DNA of 64,000 bases from Acidimicrobiales bacterium (GTDB lineage Bacteria; Actinomycetota; Acidimicrobiia; Acidimicrobiales; SZUA-35). The DNA is taken from the NCBI GenBank assembly GCA_028285495.1, contig JANQPB010000014.1, positions 372,001 to 436,000 of the forward strand, in the 5' to 3' direction. Positions 24,819-35,921 of this stretch are shown one piece after another (the stretch's first letter is position 1; every line of letters begins with the position of its first letter). A model generated the notes under the pieces. It was not told the DNA's origin. It searched no databases and saw only the letters and a list, made by a program, of their open reading frames with translations. The position numbers were made by a program, and so were the translations under genes.

Positions 24819-25244
24819 ATGCCGCCGCCGCACTCCCCCGTCACTCGTCGACGACCTCGTCGACGCTGGCTGACCATCGGGGCCACCGTCGCCCTCCTCG
24901 CCCTGCTCGTCGCCTCGGCCCCCGTCGGGGCCCACGGCAACCGCTGGGGCGCGGCCGCCCGGGGCAGCGCCACCCGGTTCCACGTCTTCATCACCGTGTT
25001 CGACAAGCAGCAGGACGGTCACTGCGCCCAGGGCCGGCTCCACCTCGGCGGCCGGTGGCGGGTCCGGGCCACCGACTGCAGCCACAGCCCGGTCGGCAAC
25101 GGCGTCGGCTCCGACGCCTACGCCGCCACGGGGTGGATCAGCGCCTCGGCCTGCATCGACCGCCACGGCTACTCGTCGTCCACGTGCCACTACGGCGGCT
25201 TCCAGGCCCCGTTCGGTAGCACCAACCTCGGCTCGGTCCCCTGA
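24819..25244 (+). CDS. Small secreted protein, unknown
   Basis: 141 residues. Signal peptide: Arg-rich n-region (TRRRPRRRWL), hydrophobic core and cleavage near PVGAHG. The mature part (~105 residues) has four cysteines (GHCAQG, ATDCSH, SACIDR, STCHYG), likely two disulfides, and is rich in Gly, Ser and His. No family recognised. The purine stretch gagaagga precedes the ATG. The next gene, also exported, starts 16 bases downstream. Confidence 0.75.
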   Translation: MPPPHSPVTRRRPRRRWLTIGATVALLALLVASAPVGAHGNRWGAAARGSATRFHVFITVFDKQQDGHCAQGRLHLGGRWRVRATDCSHSPVGNGVGSDAYAATGWISASACIDRHGYSSSTCHYGGFQAPFGSTNLGSVP

Positions 25245-25260
25245 TCCGACAGCCGTGTCG

Positions 25261-26502
25261 ATGAGGCCGCCGACCATCCTGGCGTTGCCGCTGGCCGGCG
25301 CGCTCGTGCTCGGGGCGTGTACGGGCGGCGACGACGGCCACGGTGTCGGCCTCGGCCCGGCCGACACCGTCATCCCCGCCGCCGCCGATGCCACGGCTGC
25401 GTCCGACGACGCCGCGCCCGACGACGTCTCGCCGGGCGGCGACGCCGAGCACAACGAGGGCGACGGCCGCACCGATGCCGACGATGGTGGCCTCGGTGGC
25501 GACGAGCACGATGACCTGTCGATCCTGGGTCGCTACCTCGGCTACGAGATCCCCGGGTTCGGTGGCGACGACGACCTGGCGCTCCGCCGCCTCGAGCAGG
25601 ACACGATCGCCGCCTGCATGCGGCGGGAGGGGTTCGAGTACGTCGCCTGGGTCGAGGACCCGGCCGTCGTCTACGTGCCCGTCGAGGAGGGCCTCGATCC
25701 GACGTCGCGGGAGTTCGCGACCCGGTACGGCTTCGGGGTCAGCACCCAGTTCTACGGGCAACGTGACGTCGGCCCCGGCCTCGTCGGCCACTCGGGCGAC
25801 GGCTCCGGGGTGAACGTCACCGAGAACCCCAACTCGGCCATCCGGGCCGACCTCACGCCCCGGGAGCTCGAAGCCTACGACCGGGCCTTCTGGGGCGACG
25901 ACAGCCCGGTGTTCGGCGGCGAGGTCGACGAGCCGGCCGACGGTGACGAGGCCGGCGTGCTCGCGGCCCGCCAGATGGTGGCCAACGGCTGCATCGGTGA
26001 GGCCCAGCGGGCCATCGACGGCGAGGCCGGCGCCGTGCTCGACGCGTTCGCCCCCGAGATCCTCGGCATGCCGACGCGGGCCTACGCCGACCCCCGCTAC
26101 CGCGCCCATGCCGACGACGTCGAGCGCTGCGTTCGGGCGGCCGGCTTCGACTTCTACTCGGTCGAGCCCCCGTGGGCCACCCTCGCCCACTTCGACGACC
26201 TGCTGTTCCAGCTCGACGAGAGCGTCGGCGGCGACCCGTTCGACGAGCTCGACGAGGCCGACCTGGCCGAGCTGACGCCCCGTGAGCTCGACGCGCTCCA
26301 CGACGTGCCCCGAACGCTGTCGAACGAGGTCAAGACCCGGCTCGGGGAGATCCAGGACCTCGAGATCCGGACCGCAACCGCCGTCTGGGACTGCGGCGGC
26401 AACGCCGAGACCGAGCGGGCCCTGATCGACGAGATCCTCGGCGAGCTCCAGACCGAGTTCATCGACGCCAATCGGGAGGAGCTGGCCCGCTTCCGCCGCT
26501 GA
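25261..26502 (+). CDS. Lipoprotein, unknown function
   Basis: 413 residues from the ATG at 25261; a GTG six bases earlier is also possible and neither has an SD. Lipobox LGAC (Cys about 20) and then an Asp/Ala-rich linker to about residue 85. The mature domain has paired helices with spaced cysteines (IAACMRREGFEY; ANGCIGEAQRAI; VERCVRAAGFDF; VWDCGGNAE). The segment C-x2-xxGF followed by an aromatic occurs twice, suggesting an internal duplication common in actinobacterial surface proteins of unknown role. It probably shares a transcript with the upstream secreted protein. Confidence 0.75.
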   Translation: MRPPTILALPLAGALVLGACTGGDDGHGVGLGPADTVIPAAADATAASDDAAPDDVSPGGDAEHNEGDGRTDADDGGLGGDEHDDLSILGRYLGYEIPGFGGDDDLALRRLEQDTIAACMRREGFEYVAWVEDPAVVYVPVEEGLDPTSREFATRYGFGVSTQFYGQRDVGPGLVGHSGDGSGVNVTENPNSAIRADLTPRELEAYDRAFWGDDSPVFGGEVDEPADGDEAGVLAARQMVANGCIGEAQRAIDGEAGAVLDAFAPEILGMPTRAYADPRYRAHADDVERCVRAAGFDFYSVEPPWATLAHFDDLLFQLDESVGGDPFDELDEADLAELTPRELDALHDVPRTLSNEVKTRLGEIQDLEIRTATAVWDCGGNAETERALIDEILGELQTEFIDANREELARFRR

Positions 26503-26628
26503 CCGTCCCGGGCCGGCGGACCGCCGACCAGCGCCCGCCGACGTCTCAACTCCCGTCCGACGCCGCCGATGGGTCGTCCGTACCAGGGCGACTCGAAGAT
26601 CGCCCGTCAGACCATCGGGAGGACAGTG

Positions 26629-27876
<1,248 letters not shown>

Positions 27877-27877
27877 C

Positions 27878-29290
27878 GTGGGGCCCCCGGTCCACCCCGA
27901 GGCCGACGCCCTGATCCTGTTCGGGGCCTCGGGTGACCTGGCCCGCAAGAAGCTGCTCCCTGCGCTCTACGAGCTGACCCGGCACGGGCGGCTCGGGCTC
28001 CCCGTCATCGGGGTGGCCAACACCGACTGGTTCAACCACGACTTCGCCGAGCGGGCCCGCGAGGCCGTGGTCGAGTACCTCGGCGATCCCGACCGGATCG
28101 ACACCGAGGCCCTGGACGACCTCAGCGAGCGGCTGTCGTTCGTGTCGGGCGACTACGCCGACCCGAGCACGTGGCGCCAGCTGGCGGCGGCGACCGAGAA
28201 CACCAAGCTGGCCGTCGCCTTCCTGGCCGTTCCGCCCGACCTGGTCGACGCCGTCGTCAAGGGGCTCGACGCCATCTACCTGGCCGGTCGGGCCCGGGTG
28301 GTGGTCGAGAAGCCGTTCGGTCGCGACCTGGCCTCTGCCAAGGAGCTCAACCACACGCTGCACCGCTACCTCGACGAGTCGCAGCTGTTCCGCATCGATC
28401 ACTTCCTCGGCAAGGAGCCGGTGCAGAACCTCATGGTGTTCCGGTTCGCCAACAGCCTCCTGGAGGCGGTGTGGAACCGGAACCACGTCGAGTCGGTGAC
28501 GGTCACGATGGCCGAGTCGTTCGGCCTCGAGGGTCGGGGGGCGTTCTACGACGGGGTCGGCTGCATCCGCGACGTCGTCCAGAACCACCTGCTGCAGATG
28601 GTGGCCCTGCTGACGATGGAGCCGCCGGCGTCGAAGAACCAGCACGCCCTGCTCGACGAGAAGGTCAAGGTGTTCCGGGCCATGCGCCCGCTCGACCCGG
28701 CCGACGTCGTCCGCGGCCAGGTCGAGGGCTACCGGACCGAGCCGGGCGTGGCCCCCGACTCCGACACCGAGACGTTCGCGGCGATGAAGCTCGAGATCGA
28801 CTCGTGGCGCTGGTCCGGCGTGCCGTTCTACATCCGGGCCGGCAAGTCGCTGGCCAGGACGGTGACCGAGGCCGTCGTCGAGTTCAAGCAACCGCCCCGG
28901 ATGCTGTTCTCCGAGGAGGACCACGTGCCCGACCCGTGCCGGCTCCGGTTCCGGATGAAGCCGGACGACTCGATCACCCTGTCGATGCAGTCCAAGGTGC
29001 CCGGCCTGGAGCTGGTCAGCCAGTCGGTCGACATGACCGTCGACCACGACGACGCCCTGTCGAACTCCGGAGGCGAAGGGGGACACGTGCCGGACGCCTA
29101 CGAGCGGCTGATCGGCGACGCCATCGTCGGCGACCACCGCCTCTTCACCCGCCAGGACGGCGTCGAGGAGACCTGGCGGGTGATCGATCCGATCCTGCGT
29201 GACATGGAGCCGACCAAGCTGTACCGGGCCGGGTCCTGGGGCCCGGACGAGGCCAGGCGCTTCGTCCCCAAGGGCTGCGGCGACGTCTGA
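27878..29290 (+). CDS. zwf: Glucose-6-phosphate 1-dehydrogenase
   Basis: 470 residues. The GTG at 27878 is chosen: ggagg of the SD lies in the end of gnd and the first motif, [17 protein letters not shown] (NADP site GxxGDLA), begins a few residues later. The active-site stretch [13 protein letters not shown] (catalytic His region, substrate Lys) and EKPFGRDL are intact. Family length is about 460-510. It catalyses glucose-6-phosphate oxidation to 6-phosphogluconolactone, feeding gnd immediately upstream; no lactonase (pgl) or opcA is in the cluster. Confidence 0.93.
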   Translation: MGPPVHPEADALILFGASGDLARKKLLPALYELTRHGRLGLPVIGVANTDWFNHDFAERAREAVVEYLGDPDRIDTEALDDLSERLSFVSGDYADPSTWRQLAAATENTKLAVAFLAVPPDLVDAVVKGLDAIYLAGRARVVVEKPFGRDLASAKELNHTLHRYLDESQLFRIDHFLGKEPVQNLMVFRFANSLLEAVWNRNHVESVTVTMAESFGLEGRGAFYDGVGCIRDVVQNHLLQMVALLTMEPPASKNQHALLDEKVKVFRAMRPLDPADVVRGQVEGYRTEPGVAPDSDTETFAAMKLEIDSWRWSGVPFYIRAGKSLARTVTEAVVEFKQPPRMLFSEEDHVPDPCRLRFRMKPDDSITLSMQSKVPGLELVSQSVDMTVDHDDALSNSGGEGGHVPDAYERLIGDAIVGDHRLFTRQDGVEETWRVIDPILRDMEPTKLYRAGSWGPDEARRFVPKGCGDV

Positions 29291-29363
29291 GCGCGCCCTC
29301 TCGGCCGAAGCCATCCGCGATCGCTGTTGTAGGATCTGCACACCACCACCAGGAGTCGGGCGA

Positions 29364-30482
29364 ATGCCTCAACACATCGGGATTCTGACCTCGGGTGGCG
29401 ACACCCCGGGCCTCAACGCCGCCATCCGCGGCATCGGCAAGGCCGCCATCCGGACCCACGGCATGACCGTCGTCGGGTTCCGCGACGGGTTCAAGGGCCT
29501 CATGCAGAACCGGCACGTGCCGCTGAACGCCTCGGCCCTCTCCGGCATCCTGACCCAGGGCGGCACCATCCTCGGCACCAGCCGGGAGAAGCCACACAAG
29601 ATGCTCGTCGGGGGCAAGAAGCGGGACATGACCGACGCCATCCTGGAGAACATCGAGGCCCACCACCTCGATGCCCTCATCTGCCTGGGCGGAGGCGGCA
29701 CCCAGAAGAACGCCCTCCACCTCCACAAGAACGGGGCGCCGGTCATCACCCTGCCGAAGACGATCGACAAGGACGTCTGGGGCACCGACGCCACCTTCGG
29801 GTTCGACACGGCGCTCGGCATTGCCACCGAGGCCATCGACCGGCTCCACTCGACGGCCCACAGCCACCATCGCATCGTCGTGGTCGAGCTGATGGGTCAC
29901 AACGCCGGCTGGTTGGCCCTCGGGGCCGGCCTGGCCGGCGGGGCCGACGTGATCCTCCTCCCCGAGATCCCCTACGACGCCGAGGCCATCGCCGAGACGG
30001 TCAAGACCCGCCGGGCCGGGGGCAGCACGTTCAGCATCGTGGCCGTGTCCGAGGGCGCCCGGTCGGTCGAGGACCACGCAGCGCTGGAGACGGCCAGGGC
30101 TGCGGTCGAGCGGGCCGACGGCGACGAGCGCAAGGCGGCCAAGGCCGAGCTGCGGGCCCTCGAGTCGACGATGGACGACTGCACGTCGCGGCTGTCCCGC
30201 CGGCTCGAGGAGCTGACCGGGCTGGAGGCCCGGGTCACGATCCTCGGTCACGTCCAGCGCGGCGGGACCCCGTCGGCCCAGGACCGGCTGCTGGCCACGC
30301 GCCTCGGGACGACGGCCGCCCGCCTGGCCGCCGAGGGCACGACGGGCGTCATGGTGGCCATGGTCAACGGGCGGGCGGTGCCCGTTCCCCTCGAGGAGGT
30401 TGCGGGGAAGCGGGCAACCGTCCCGCTCGACCACCCGTGGATCGCCACGGCCAGGAACCTCGGTCTCGGCCTCGGCGACTGA
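29364..30482 (+). CDS. pfkA: 6-phosphofructokinase (group III-like)
   Basis: 372 residues, ATG at 29364 with aggag upstream and a -10-like TAGGAT in the 73-base gap after zwf. [17 protein letters not shown] opens the phosphate-donor site. The loop usually written GGDGS/T (ATP) or GGEDT (PPi) is here [10 protein letters not shown]: the residue that decides ATP versus PPi is Gly (ATP-like), but the preceding Asp is also Gly. PKTIDKD has the Lys typical of group III/PPi enzymes and keeps the catalytic TID. VEVMG is VELMG, and [13 protein letters not shown] binds fructose-6-phosphate. Donor specificity is therefore uncertain. Confidence 0.88.
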   Translation: MPQHIGILTSGGDTPGLNAAIRGIGKAAIRTHGMTVVGFRDGFKGLMQNRHVPLNASALSGILTQGGTILGTSREKPHKMLVGGKKRDMTDAILENIEAHHLDALICLGGGGTQKNALHLHKNGAPVITLPKTIDKDVWGTDATFGFDTALGIATEAIDRLHSTAHSHHRIVVVELMGHNAGWLALGAGLAGGADVILLPEIPYDAEAIAETVKTRRAGGSTFSIVAVSEGARSVEDHAALETARAAVERADGDERKAAKAELRALESTMDDCTSRLSRRLEELTGLEARVTILGHVQRGGTPSAQDRLLATRLGTTAARLAAEGTTGVMVAMVNGRAVPVPLEEVAGKRATVPLDHPWIATARNLGLGLGD

Positions 30483-30628
30483 GCGCCGGGCGCCGCCGAT
30501 CCGGTAAGACATCTCAACAACTCATGAACTGAGTCGCTCGCTTTACATTGCCGTGACGGACGGCCGGTTAGGCACAGGGCGTGGTCGGCGACCCCGCCGT
30601 CCAGCGATGAGCAAGGAGTGAGCACGAG

Positions 30629-31816
30629 ATGTTCTCGAAACGGGTTACCAAGCCGATGACGAAGAGGGGCGCGGCCGCGCTGGTCGGCGCGGCATCGCTG
30701 GTCGGCACCGTGGCTGCCGTCAGCCCGGCCGCCGCCAACAGCGACGACGATCGGCCGGCCCAGGTGTACCGGGTCACGGTCGAGATCGACAGCCGGTCGC
30801 CGGACAACGGGTCGGCCCTGACCCCGTTCTGGGTCGGGGTCCAGGACGGCAACTTCGACCTCTACGATCGCAACGCGCCGCTCTCGCCGGCGATGGAGCG
30901 CATCGTCGAGGACGGCAACATCGGTCCGCTCGCCGCCGACTTCGCCGAGAACGCCGTCGGCGAGGACACCATCGTCTTCGGCCCCGGCGGTCCGATCCTC
31001 CCCCGCGACCAGACGAGCGAGACGTTCTTCGTGTCGGTCGAGCGGGGCGAGCGGGCCTACTTCAGCTACGCCGCCATGGTCCTCCCGTCCAACGACGCGT
31101 TCGTCGCCAACGGTGATCCCAAGGCCCACCTGCTGATCGACCGTCGTGGTCGCACCCGCCAGTTCCGGGTCGAGATCAAGGGTGGCGACGTGCTCGACGG
31201 TGGCACCGAGGTCAACACCGAGGGTCCCGACGACACCGCCTTCCTGAACCAGGTCGGTCCCGACGTCGGCATCGTCGAGAACGGCGTCGTCACCGTCCAC
31301 CCGGGCTTCAACCCGGCCCAGACCGACCCGTTCCCCAACGTCCTGGGCACCCCCCGCTTCGCCAACGCCGACTTCACCCGCGACGGCTATCGCGTCGCCA
31401 ACATCCGGGTCAGCGCCGAGCGGGTCCGCTCCCACATCAGCGCCGAGCTCAACGGCGACAACCAGGTGCCGCCGGTCGACACCAACGCCAGGGGCCTGGC
31501 CAGGCTGAACATCCAGGAGGACGGCGACCTGGCCTTCAACGTGCGGGCCGGGAACATCGACGACCTGCTGTTCGGCCACATCCACCTCGGTGAGCCGGGC
31601 GAGAACGGGCCGGTCGTCGCCACCCTGTTCGACGGCGATATCTCCAACAACGGGCTACTCCGGGTGCGCGGCGAGCTGACCGACGCCGACCTGGTCGGAC
31701 CGCTTGCCGGGATGTCGACCACCGACCTGTGGGAGATCATCGTGGACGGCGGGGCCTACATCAACATCCACTCGACCGACTTCCCGGCCGGGGAGCTCCG
31801 GGCCGACCTCGGCTAG
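30629..31816 (+). CDS. Secreted Spondin_N plus CHRD domain protein
   Basis: 395 residues, ATG at 30629 with AAGGAG somewhat far upstream (12 bases). Signal peptide to about residue 37 (SPAAANSDDD). Residues about 45-200 match the spondin N-terminal fold (YRVTVEIDSRSP, LTPFWVGVQDGNFDLYDRNAPLSPAMERIVEDG, LASDF-like LAADFAENAVG, SYAAMVLPSNDAFV). Residues about 275-395 are a CHRD (chordin) domain: SAELNGDNQVPPVDTNARGLARL, FGHIHLGEPGENGPVVATLF, INIHSTDFPAGELRADL. Likely a cell-surface or matrix protein; ligand unknown. A strong hairpin terminator follows. Confidence 0.85.
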   Translation: MFSKRVTKPMTKRGAAALVGAASLVGTVAAVSPAAANSDDDRPAQVYRVTVEIDSRSPDNGSALTPFWVGVQDGNFDLYDRNAPLSPAMERIVEDGNIGPLAADFAENAVGEDTIVFGPGGPILPRDQTSETFFVSVERGERAYFSYAAMVLPSNDAFVANGDPKAHLLIDRRGRTRQFRVEIKGGDVLDGGTEVNTEGPDDTAFLNQVGPDVGIVENGVVTVHPGFNPAQTDPFPNVLGTPRFANADFTRDGYRVANIRVSAERVRSHISAELNGDNQVPPVDTNARGLARLNIQEDGDLAFNVRAGNIDDLLFGHIHLGEPGENGPVVATLFDGDISNNGLLRVRGELTDADLVGPLAGMSTTDLWEIIVDGGAYINIHSTDFPAGELRADLG

Positions 31817-31853
31817 GACAGCGGCGGTCACCGAGCGGCCCGAGCCAGCACGA

Positions 31854-31891
31854 CCACCGCCGACCCCGGTCCGATCCGGGGTCGGCGGTGG
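31854..31891. terminator. Bidirectional hairpin terminator between convergent genes
   Basis: CCACCGCCGACCCCGG (31854-31869) and CCGGGGTCGGCGGTGG (31876-31891) form a perfect 16-bp stem with a 6-base loop between the plus-strand CHRD gene and the minus-strand hydrolase gene. There is no U-run, as is usual for high-GC actinobacterial terminators. Confidence 0.75.
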
Positions 31892-31934
31892 CGCGTTCAG
31901 CCCCGAGCCGGTCGGCGTCGGCTCGGTGTGTGGC

Positions 31935-33791
31935 TCAGCCGCCGACCGAGCGGACCCCGGCCGGGAGCATGCCGACGTCGTCCCGGATCTCGGCCCGGAG
32001 CCGGACCATGTCGGCCATGTCCGCCTCGACCGACACCGCAGCGGCCGCCGCCGGGGCCTCGGCCGACGCAGCTGCGGCCGCAGCCGGCGGACCGGCCACC
32101 GCGTCGAAGACGTTGAACTCGGCGGGGCACGTCTGGCCGTCGACCAGCGACGCCACCGTCGGATCCAGGAAGTACTGGCCGGTCACGATGCCGGCGCAGA
32201 TGCTGGACCCGAGCGAGGTGTGGCCGGGCACGTCGACGGTGAGCAGGCCGGAGTTCGGCAGCAGCTTCCGCAACGTCTGGGCCCCCTCGTAGCGGGTGGC
32301 CGGGTCGTACAGGTTCCCGATCACCAGCACCGGGTTGGCGGTCCTGGCGTTGAACGGTCCGGTGTAGCGGTCGTTGTCCTTGAACGGCCACCGGATGCAC
32401 GGGCTGGACGCCCAGGTCCAGATCCGGCCGAAGTAGCCGAAGTTCCGCTCGGCGGCGTTGGCGGCCTGGGTGTACCGCTCGTACGACTTCGGGTTGTTGG
32501 TGTCGACGCAGCCGACCGACGGGAAGCTCTCGGCGAAGTTGTCGTATGGCTCGGCCTCCATGTACGCCAGCGCCGCCGCGGGGACGGCGGCGTCGGCGGC
32601 AGCAGCGCCGGATGGCGGGCCGAAGGCGAACGCCTCGAAGAAAGCCAGGCCCTCGGCCATGCCGGCATAGCCGAACGGGTTGTACAGGTTGCCGAGCGAG
32701 AAGCCGATCAGGTCCTGGTAGAGGAACGGGTCGGTGCCGCCGGTGAAGGGGTTCGGGAGCTGGATCGGCCCGTCCCGGCGGAGCTTCCTCGCCAGCGCGT
32801 CGTAGCGGTCCCGGGAGTCGGGGGCGAAGGCGCAGTTGCCGGGAGCGGCCGCCTCGCACTGGTCGAAGAACTCCTCCAGCGTCTCGGCCGCACCCTCGTC
32901 CGAGCGGAGGCGGGTCGAGAACGGGATCCGGGCCGGGCGGTTCACCCAGGCGATCGGATCGAGCACGCCGTCGGCCACGACCGAGCGGACGTTCTCCGGG
33001 AAGAGGTTGGCGTACGTGGCGGCCACGAAGGTGCCGTACGAGAGGCCGAGGAAGTTGAGCGACTCGTCACCCATGCTGGCCCGCATGACGTCCATGTCGC
33101 GGGCGACGTTGGCGGTCGACTGGTGCCGGGCCAGCAGGCGAGCGCCCGGGTAGTTCTTGCAGGCGTCGGCCAGGGCGAAGTCGGCGGCCCGGAACTGACG
33201 AAGCTCCTTCCGGGTGAGGGGGAAGGCGACCGGCGGGAAGACCTGGGCGGCCTCCTCCTCGGTGTCGAAGCACCGGACCGGCGTGCTCATCCCGACGCCG
33301 CGGGGGTCGAAGCCGACGAGGTCGAAGCTGGCCGTCACGTCCGGGCCGAAGAACAGGCCGGCCGCCGGGCCGAAGCCGAGGATGAAGCTGATGCCCGAGC
33401 CGCCGGGGCCACCCGGATTGAACAGGATGGAGCCCTGGCGGGCGGTCGGGTCACTGGCCGGGATCCGGATCATGGCCACCTCGGTGGCCAGGCCACGCCA
33501 CTGGCTGTCCCCGTACGGCGGGTGACCCTCGAGCGGGCCGCCGTCGAAGAGGTCGAGGTCGATGCGGTCGTAGTCGAGGGGAACGAGCACGTCGGCGCAT
33601 TCGAACGGTGTGCCGGTCTCCGCCGACACCTCCTCGAAGCACGCCTCCCAGGCCAGATCCTGGGCCAGGTCCTCCGACGTCGGGCGGTCCGGGTAGCCGC
33701 CCCGGGCCGACGATGGACTCACCGCCAGCAGCGATGCAACGAGCACCGCGGCGATCAGCACGGCGCGGCGCGCCGACTTCGATGGTTTCAT
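31935..33791 (-). CDS. Secreted alpha/beta hydrolase, tripeptidyl aminopeptidase (TAP)-like, S33 family
   Basis: 618 residues from the ATG at 33791 (GGAGG 8 bases upstream, promoter at 33828-33856); an upstream in-frame start at 33821 would lie within the promoter region. Signal peptide to about residue 30. The oxyanion segment LFNPGGPGGSG is near residue 125, DPRGVGMS near 165, and the nucleophile elbow GLSYGT near 245. The C-terminal TAP-like domain contains PVLVIGNLYDPATRYEGAQTL (Asp) and a His in VPGHTS, so the triad is complete. These enzymes cleave N-terminal tri/dipeptides or esters outside the cell. The tail is Ala-rich. Confidence 0.88.
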   Translation of the reverse strand: MKPSKSARRAVLIAAVLVASLLAVSPSSARGGYPDRPTSEDLAQDLAWEACFEEVSAETGTPFECADVLVPLDYDRIDLDLFDGGPLEGHPPYGDSQWRGLATEVAMIRIPASDPTARQGSILFNPGGPGGSGISFILGFGPAAGLFFGPDVTASFDLVGFDPRGVGMSTPVRCFDTEEEAAQVFPPVAFPLTRKELRQFRAADFALADACKNYPGARLLARHQSTANVARDMDVMRASMGDESLNFLGLSYGTFVAATYANLFPENVRSVVADGVLDPIAWVNRPARIPFSTRLRSDEGAAETLEEFFDQCEAAAPGNCAFAPDSRDRYDALARKLRRDGPIQLPNPFTGGTDPFLYQDLIGFSLGNLYNPFGYAGMAEGLAFFEAFAFGPPSGAAAADAAVPAAALAYMEAEPYDNFAESFPSVGCVDTNNPKSYERYTQAANAAERNFGYFGRIWTWASSPCIRWPFKDNDRYTGPFNARTANPVLVIGNLYDPATRYEGAQTLRKLLPNSGLLTVDVPGHTSLGSSICAGIVTGQYFLDPTVASLVDGQTCPAEFNVFDAVAGPPAAAAAASAEAPAAAAAVSVEADMADMVRLRAEIRDDVGMLPAGVRSVGG

Positions 33792-33827
33792 GAGCTGTTC
33801 CTCCAGCAATCCGCCCAGCAACCAGCG

Positions 33828-33856
33828 GTTCTAGCTGCACCAGGAGGCAACGTCAA
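33828..33856 (-). promoter_or_regulatory. Sigma-70-type promoter of the TAP-like hydrolase gene
   Basis: Minus strand: TTGACG (33856-33851), 17 bp, TAGAAC (33833-33828). Five of six bases match the -35 consensus and the spacing is optimal. The predicted start near 33821 gives a leader of about 30 bases containing the SD. This is the clearest housekeeping-type promoter in the window. Confidence 0.65.
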
Positions 33857-33894
33857 GAAGTTACGTCATTCGTCACCGGGTGGTCGCCGGCGGT

Positions 33895-34713
33895 TCAGGA
33901 CCGTGGCGTCGGTGCCCCGACCAACCACCGCAACCCGTGGCTGATCGCAGCCCCGATCGACGACGAGTGGCCGTCGCCGGGCAGGACCCGATGGCCCAGC
34001 TCGAGCCCGGGATAGGCCCGACCACGCAGGGTCTCGACCAGGCGCTCGACGTTGCCGCCCATCTCGAAGCGGAGGTCGCCGGCCTCCGCCCCCTCCTGCT
34101 CGCCGTAGCAGAGGAAGACGCGGGCCCTGAGGTCGTCGTTGGCCGCAGCCCACGTCTCCTCCCTGGCGAGGACCGACCGGTCGTCCCACCAGATCGACGG
34201 GCTCGCCAGCAGCCACCGGTCGAAGGCCTCGGGGGCGGTGAACAGGGTGCGGAGGCCGAACAGGGCGCTGAAGCTGTGGCCGATCAGCCACCGCTCCGAC
34301 ACCGGCGTGCCGCCGAGGTGCTCACCCTCGACGGTCGGGAGGAGGTGCTGACGAACGAAGCGGAGGAGGTCCGCGGCCCGTCCGCACTCCTCGGCCTCGA
34401 CGCCGCGGACCCCGGTGACCTCCGGCGGGACCCAGGGCGTCGGGGTGTACCAGCGGGCCCGCTGCCGGAGGTACTCACCCATCGACCGGTCGGCGAACGA
34501 CAGCCCGACGACCGCCGCCTCGGGTGCCTCGCCGCCCATCGACATGATCCTGGTGGCGTCGCGGACCGTTCCGAACACCCATGGACCGTCGAGGCACAGC
34601 AGGAGCGGGACCCGTTCCAGGCTGGCGTGACGAACCGGCAGGGCGATCGAGACGACGTGCTCGACGGCGGTGTCGGGATCGGTCAGGGTGAACTCGTCGA
34701 CGGGCCAGGACAT
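33895..34713 (-). CDS. Esterase of the Fes/IroE alpha/beta hydrolase type
   Basis: 272 residues from the ATG at 34713. Core features: VPLLLCLDGPWVFG (oxyanion strand), WLIGHSFSALFGL with the nucleophile Ser, RVFLCYGEQEGAEAGDL, and VLPGDGHSSSIGAAISHGLRWL with the catalytic His. The elbow is GHSFS rather than the usual GHSxG, so Ser replaces the last Gly. No signal peptide. It is the last gene of a minus-strand run; the gap to the preceding 86-residue gene is 13 bases. Substrate unknown. Confidence 0.82.
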   Translation of the reverse strand: MSWPVDEFTLTDPDTAVEHVVSIALPVRHASLERVPLLLCLDGPWVFGTVRDATRIMSMGGEAPEAAVVGLSFADRSMGEYLRQRARWYTPTPWVPPEVTGVRGVEAEECGRAADLLRFVRQHLLPTVEGEHLGGTPVSERWLIGHSFSALFGLRTLFTAPEAFDRWLLASPSIWWDDRSVLAREETWAAANDDLRARVFLCYGEQEGAEAGDLRFEMGGNVERLVETLRGRAYPGLELGHRVLPGDGHSSSIGAAISHGLRWLVGAPTPRS

Positions 34714-34726
34714 GGCGACGCCGACC

Positions 34727-34987
34727 CTACTCGATCGGCTCGTTGCGCTCGAAGACGAACTCACACCCGAGCTCGCCGTTGGCGGCGTCGATCCCGATCG
34801 GGCCGGGCGCCTGCAGCAGCGACCAGCCATCGGCGAGTGCGTCGACCCCGGTCCGGTACGGCGGCTCGGGTCCGTCGAACCGGCGCGCCTCGCCCGGCGG
34901 CGCGCCATGGCTGGCCCACGCCTTGACGTCGGTGTCGAGGGCCGCCGCCGCCAACCACAGGTGGAGGACGTGCTGGCGTTCAGCCAC
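34727..34987 (-). CDS. Conserved small protein, unknown
   Basis: 86 residues. The ATG at 34987 overlaps the last 8 bases of the PhyH gene (ATGGCTGA), a classical translational coupling, and the stop is 13 bases before the esterase start. The sequence has a helical start (ERQHVLHLWLAAAALD) and then DALADGWSLLQAPGPIG and CEFVFERNE; these 'GW.LLQ' and 'FER' phrases resemble small actinobacterial conserved proteins, but I cannot name a family. Cytoplasmic, no Cys motif. Confidence 0.65.
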   Translation of the reverse strand: MAERQHVLHLWLAAAALDTDVKAWASHGAPPGEARRFDGPEPPYRTGVDALADGWSLLQAPGPIGIDAANGELGCEFVFERNEPIE

Positions 34988-35897
34988 CGTCGGCTCCGAG
35001 GTCGATGCCGGGCCGGTCCAGGCGCGTCAGGTAGCGATCGACGTCGTAGCCGGGGTCGCCGGTGAGATGGCGCCAGAGCCGGATGCGCTCGACCAGGTCG
35101 TAGCGGCTGGCGTCGGTGCTCTGCCAGCGATGGGTCCGCCGGAGGATGGCGGCGACCGACGACGGGTCGGCGGCGGCGAAGACGTGGTCGGTTGGCGGGT
35201 TGTGGCGACGGTCGAGGTCGGAGGTGTCCCACAGCCGGACCTGGGGCACGGCCGGGTTCAGGCGGAGCTTGTAGAGCCATCGGTCGACCGGGCCGGGGTT
35301 GTCGTGACCGGCGTGCCAGAGCCCGTGGTGGAACACGGCGATCGTGCCGGCCGGGCCGGCGTGGAAGCACTCGCCGACGACGTGCTGGTAGCGGGCGGTT
35401 GTGGTGCTGGTGACCCGCCGCAGGTGGGTACCGGGAACGTAGCGGGTGCCCCCGCCGCCGGCGGCGACCTCGTGGGGGTAGTAGAACAGCTGCACGTCGA
35501 AGGCGGGATCGGCGGAGTCGACGATGGCGTCGGGGTGCAGGTGCTGGCGGTTCGGGTGGCCGGCCCGGAGGTGGTGGACGAAGTCGTGGTCGTAGCGGGC
35601 ACCAGGCCCGACGAGCGAGTGGACGATCCCCCGAACCCGGGGCAGGGCCAGCACCTCGGCGATCGCCGTGCCACACCGCAGCTCGTCGAACGGGGTCCCG
35701 GTCGCCGGCGGCGGCACACCACCCGGCGGCGGCTGGCCCTGGAGGACCGCCAGCTTCTCGGCCAGCAACGAGGGCAGCTCGGCGAGGACCAGACGGTTGA
35801 GGGCATCGGGCACGACGGCCGGGAAGACGAGCACGCCGTCGGCCACGAAGGTCGCCATCTCGTTGGTGGTCAGCAGGATCGCGTCGGGGTCGCCCAC
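34980..35897 (-). CDS. Phytanoyl-CoA dioxygenase (PhyH)-like Fe(II)/2-oxoglutarate oxygenase
   Basis: 305 residues from the GTG at 35897. CATGAT (35909-35904) ends 6 bases before it, so a leaderless start fits; the next ATG (35858) would cut into the conserved opening AILLTTNEMATFVADGVLVFP. Facial triad candidates: HLHPDA (H-x-D) in RQHLHPDAIVDS and a distal His in FHHGLWHAGHDNPG, followed by the Arg of VDRWLYKLRLN for 2-oxoglutarate. PGTHLRR matches the PhyH core. Expected to hydroxylate a small molecule; substrate unknown. Confidence 0.83.
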   Translation of the reverse strand: MGDPDAILLTTNEMATFVADGVLVFPAVVPDALNRLVLAELPSLLAEKLAVLQGQPPPGGVPPPATGTPFDELRCGTAIAEVLALPRVRGIVHSLVGPGARYDHDFVHHLRAGHPNRQHLHPDAIVDSADPAFDVQLFYYPHEVAAGGGGTRYVPGTHLRRVTSTTTARYQHVVGECFHAGPAGTIAVFHHGLWHAGHDNPGPVDRWLYKLRLNPAVPQVRLWDTSDLDRRHNPPTDHVFAAADPSSVAAILRRTHRWQSTDASRYDLVERIRLWRHLTGDPGYDVDRYLTRLDRPGIDLGADGG

Positions 35898-35921
35898 GCC
35901 CCCATCATGCAGGCTCGCCAC

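Noticed and set aside
30483..30628. Second SoxR-type box (ATCTCAACAACTCATGAACTGAG) before the CHRD gene
   Set aside because: Only half-sites match and there is no 19-bp-spaced promoter around them.
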